The notes beneath the pieces were generated by a model. The model saw only the letters and a list, made by a program, of their open reading frames with translations. It was not told where the DNA came from and did not search any database. Of a stretch of 15,928 nt of DNA, positions 14,004 to 15,928 are shown piece after piece; the first letter of the stretch is position 1, and every line of letters starts with the position of its first letter. The position numbers and the translations under genes were made by a program. The DNA comes from Gemmatimonadota bacterium. GTDB taxonomy: Bacteria > Latescibacterota > UBA2968 > UBA8231. Location: the NCBI GenBank assembly GCA_028875335.1, contig JAPPEF010000144.1, positions 1-15,928 on the forward strand, in the 5' to 3' direction.

Positions 14004-15542
14004 ATTGTCCTCATAGGCCGGAGTAGCATCGCCTTCCTGCACGCTCTGGGGCACTTCCAGTGGTAAGGCACTGTCCCACACCCGCACTGAAAAGGTCGAG
14101 CCATAGCGCAGCACCTCTGCCTCAAAGACCACCTCGACCAAAGCACCCGAATCTTGGGCTGTCAGCCGGGGGATACTCACGACCACTCGGTGTGGCTCGG
14201 TCGCTTCCACGGCATAATCTACCGGCTCATCGCCGATGCGCACTTGGGTTACGGGACCTAGTCTCGCCACGGTGGCCACCTCCAACCGGTCAAAGCCGCC
14301 ACTGTCTACTCCAATGGTGGGTCGCATCACGTAGGTAAACTGCTGCGGCTGTCCCACCTTTGCCTCGACCGGCCAGATCTCGCCGATTAGCTGCGTGGCT
14401 ACCGGTGGGGAAGCGCGCACTTCGAGAAAGTCCACCTGTCCGCCATCGTCGTCTTGGGGTAGAAAGTCGACTCTGAACTGGAGGTAGCGTCTTGGACTGA
14501 GCGACACGATGGGGGTGCCACTGCTGTCGGCAAAGGCATAGGGAGACGACCAGAACGTCCAGTTAGCACGATCGTATCCAATACCGGCTTTTTCGCCGAT
14601 AGCTAACTTGGCGTAATCGGTTCGGCTGACGGGTATTTTTTCGTCGCCTCGTCCGGTGAGTCGCCAGAACAGATTGGGGTCGTCGTCTTGTCCGGATCGG
14701 GATTGGATGAGGACGCGGGCTTTGGGGTCTTGTTGCCCGGACCAGCGCAGGTCTCCCCAGGCCATGGGCTGACCAAAATCGAGAATATTCGAGATGTATG
14801 TCGATTGTTCGACAAAGCCTTTGGCGTAGATTTCTATCTCGTTTACTTCCCAGTCCTCGTTGTGCTCGCCGATAGTGACTTGAACAAAACTTGCTCTATC
14901 GTGCGGAGGGATGGGGATGTCGATGATGTGCTCTCGATTGTCGCGCACCTCGACGATCCAAGGCGAGTAGGGACGGGGGTGCTGGTAAGCAGCTTGGCTG
15001 GGTTGCTCTTCGTTGAGGTGGATGCGAACGTTCTGTGCTATTCTGCTCGGGTCGGTCAATCCGGATATAATCCGAATTCGGTCGATGAGATGAAGGACCC
15101 CCAGATTGATATTTGCTGTGCCCGGGGTGCCGAAATCGTCGGTGCAGCTAAGGAAGTAATTCCTCTCCTCGAATTCGCTGCACAGATAACGTTCCGCTAA
15201 CCAGAAAGTGGTGGTGTCCCCATCCCACACTTGCCCGTTCGTTTGCTTTCTGACATGGCTTCCCCCCTTTTCCTCAATTCCGGGGGCTATATTAAAGGTA
15301 GGATCTCGTTTTAGAGCCCGAATGGCGGCGTCTATATCCAGTTCGATGGTCTCCCCGCCTAGGGAAGGATCGAGAGCGGTCCAGCTCAACTGGATAAATT
15401 CCACCCCTTCGTGATCTACTTCGGGCGGTGGCTCTAGCGCTTCACCGCCGAAACGGTAGATGACCAACCCGGAAGCTTCTCCAGCCGCGAAGCCAATCCA
15501 CAGGAAGAGAACCCAGGTCAACCAACGGAATAGATAGCTCAT
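13653..15542 (-). CDS. Secreted discoidin-like protein with C-terminal FlgD/CHU_C-like Ig domain (629 aa)
   Basis: A 629-aa exported protein. A signal peptide (MSYLFRWLTWVLFLWIGFAA, likely cleaved near EASG) is followed by LVIYRFGGEALEPPPEVD. Residues about 105-242 fit an F5/8 type C fold: VWDGDTTTFW, INLGVLHLIDRIRI, and WEVNEIEIYAKGF at its end. The two Cys near residues 121 and 135 are the only ones I see and may form a disulfide. The middle shares LDFGQPMAWGDLRW, WTFWSSPYAFA, SPRRYLQFRVDFL and ATQLIGEIWP with the 734-aa protein. The C-terminal Ig domain starts near residue 533 (LTPNGDEYND), has VWDLSGRRIRQVY and WDGRDESG, and ends HVAY. ATG 15542 has TTAGG eight bases upstream. It lies 30 bp after the partial paralogue and 32 bp before the next start. 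Confidence 0.87.
   Translation of the reverse strand: MSYLFRWLTWVLFLWIGFAAGEASGLVIYRFGGEALEPPPEVDHEGVEFIQLSWTALDPSLGGETIELDIDAAIRALKRDPTFNIAPGIEEKGGSHVRKQTNGQVWDGDTTTFWLAERYLCSEFEERNYFLSCTDDFGTPGTANINLGVLHLIDRIRIISGLTDPSRIAQNVRIHLNEEQPSQAAYQHPRPYSPWIVEVRDNREHIIDIPIPPHDRASFVQVTIGEHNEDWEVNEIEIYAKGFVEQSTYISNILDFGQPMAWGDLRWSGQQDPKARVLIQSRSGQDDDPNLFWRLTGRGDEKIPVSRTDYAKLAIGEKAGIGYDRANWTFWSSPYAFADSSGTPIVSLSPRRYLQFRVDFLPQDDDGGQVDFLEVRASPPVATQLIGEIWPVEAKVGQPQQFTYVMRPTIGVDSGGFDRLEVATVARLGPVTQVRIGDEPVDYAVEATEPHRVVVSIPRLTAQDSGALVEVVFEAEVLRYGSTFSVRVWDSALPLEVPQSVQEGDATPAYEDNRVWVATRAEHQNVLQIEAGPAVLTPNGDEYNDVVGLGYSLVELTSPSWVVVAVWDLSGRRIRQVYGGLDGVGIYERVWDGRDESGRLVPPGLYLYRVSVEADHQTVEAVKPLHVAY
13749..13777 (-). 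other. Potential G-quadruplex motif in coding strand
   Basis: On the - strand four G-runs (GGG, GGG, GGG, GGGG) are separated by loops of 3, 6 and 7 bases within the codons for RVWDGRDESGR. The homologous stretch of the partial gene (about 15669-15697) lacks the full pattern, so it is not conserved between the two copies. Confidence 0.35.
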
Positions 15543-15572
15543 AAGATGGGCCTAAGGCAAACGAAAAATTGC

Positions 15573-15926
15573 TCAGTACACCACGTGCAGGAGTCCGGCT
15601 TGCTCGACCGTTTGGTGGTCGGCCTCGACGGAGACGCGGTATAGGTAGAGTCCCGGCGGTACTAGCCGTCCCGACGCATCGCGGCCATCCCACATCCGCT
15701 CATACGTCCCCACATCGTCTCGCCCCGCATATACCTGACCCACCAGTCGCCCCGACAAATCCCACACGGCTACCTCCACCGACGCCGCTCCCGTTAGTTC
15801 CAATAAATCGTAGCCCAGTTCTACTGTGTCGTTGCGCCCATCCCCGTTGGGCGTCAGGATTGCTGACGACGCTCGCACCTGTAACACCGCCTGCTCTCGG
15901 GCTGTTGTGGCTACCCACACCCGATT
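15573..15926 (-). repeat. Duplicated FlgD-Ig segment, copy 1
   Basis: Partner of 13653-14003. Identity is highest in the second half: from WDGRD to HQTVE, 29 of 30 residues match. It falls in the first half, around TGAASVE versus TSPSWVV. Confidence 0.7.
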
Positions 15927-15928
15927 GC
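15573..15928 (-). CDS. 3' end of a third FlgD/CHU_C-like Ig-domain secreted protein (partial)
   Basis: Only the last 117 codons and the stop are in the window; the start lies beyond the right edge. The frame is open through 15926 (NRVWVATTAR). The segment is a complete FlgD/CHU_C-like Ig domain: LTPNGDGRNDTVELGYDLLE, VAVWDLSGRLVGQVYAG, MWDGRDASG, then RLVPPGLYLYRVSVEADHQT and a closing HVVY. It is ungapped against the tail of the next gene, so the missing part is probably a discoidin-like protein too (inference). It is the first gene of the leftward operon seen here, 30 bp ahead of the 629-aa gene. An internal GTG at 15920 is not a real start. Confidence 0.85.
   Translation of the reverse strand, partial: NRVWVATTAREQAVLQVRASSAILTPNGDGRNDTVELGYDLLELTGAASVEVAVWDLSGRLVGQVYAGRDDVGTYERMWDGRDASGRLVPPGLYLYRVSVEADHQTVEQAGLLHVVY

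Noticed and set aside
14688..15200. 170-codon open frame on the + strand
   Set aside because: It lies entirely antisense to the 629-aa gene, whose signal peptide and domain similarity to its paralogue are clear. No start signal or family resemblance was seen.
1..15928. CRISPR array, tRNA, rRNA, insertion sequence
   Set aside because: No regularly spaced repeats, cloverleaf, transposase or terminal repeats were recognised on reading both strands.

Overview
The window looks like a chromosomal stretch of an uncultivated Gram-negative bacterium. The protein families (paired large DUF6785/DUF6784-type membrane proteins, secreted discoidin-like proteins ending in a FlgD/CHU_C-like Ig domain, large Asp/Asn-rich beta-barrel-like proteins) point to Latescibacterota, Poribacteria or a related FCB/PVC-affiliated lineage. 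This is inferred from recalled family resemblance, not from a marker gene. TGA ends several genes and TGG encodes Trp throughout, so the standard bacterial code applies.

Layout. Positions 1-301 hold no gene I can identify, only a short inverted repeat at 242-273. On the + strand, 302-2332 and about 2329-4338 are two tandem paralogues of a polytopic membrane family. The first is interrupted in frame by TGA at 2087-2089, exactly where family members carry a Trp, and its last 80 residues continue in the same frame afterwards. The second lacks an ATG start.

Everything from 4350 to the right edge is on the - strand and reads leftward as a probable operon with 30-89 bp gaps. In transcription order it holds: the 3' end of a secreted FlgD-Ig protein (15573-15928, cut by the edge); a 629-aa and a 734-aa secreted discoidin-like + FlgD-Ig protein; two paralogous, about 930-aa signal-peptide-bearing outer-membrane-barrel-like proteins with a conserved acidic, calcium-loop-like insert; and a 429-aa amidohydrolase-superfamily enzyme. 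The operon converges on the membrane-protein pair with only 11 bp between stop codons and no recognisable terminator.

Working model (inference): a duplicated surface module, with several secreted carbohydrate- or surface-binding proteins and two outer-membrane barrels, is co-expressed with a cytoplasmic amidohydrolase/uronate-isomerase-like enzyme. It sits beside a pair of inner-membrane proteins that may be transporters. Together this resembles an uptake-and-catabolism locus built from uncharacterised families. The three FlgD-Ig proteins share a C-terminal domain ending in Val-(Ala/Val)-Tyr that could be a secretion or sorting signal.
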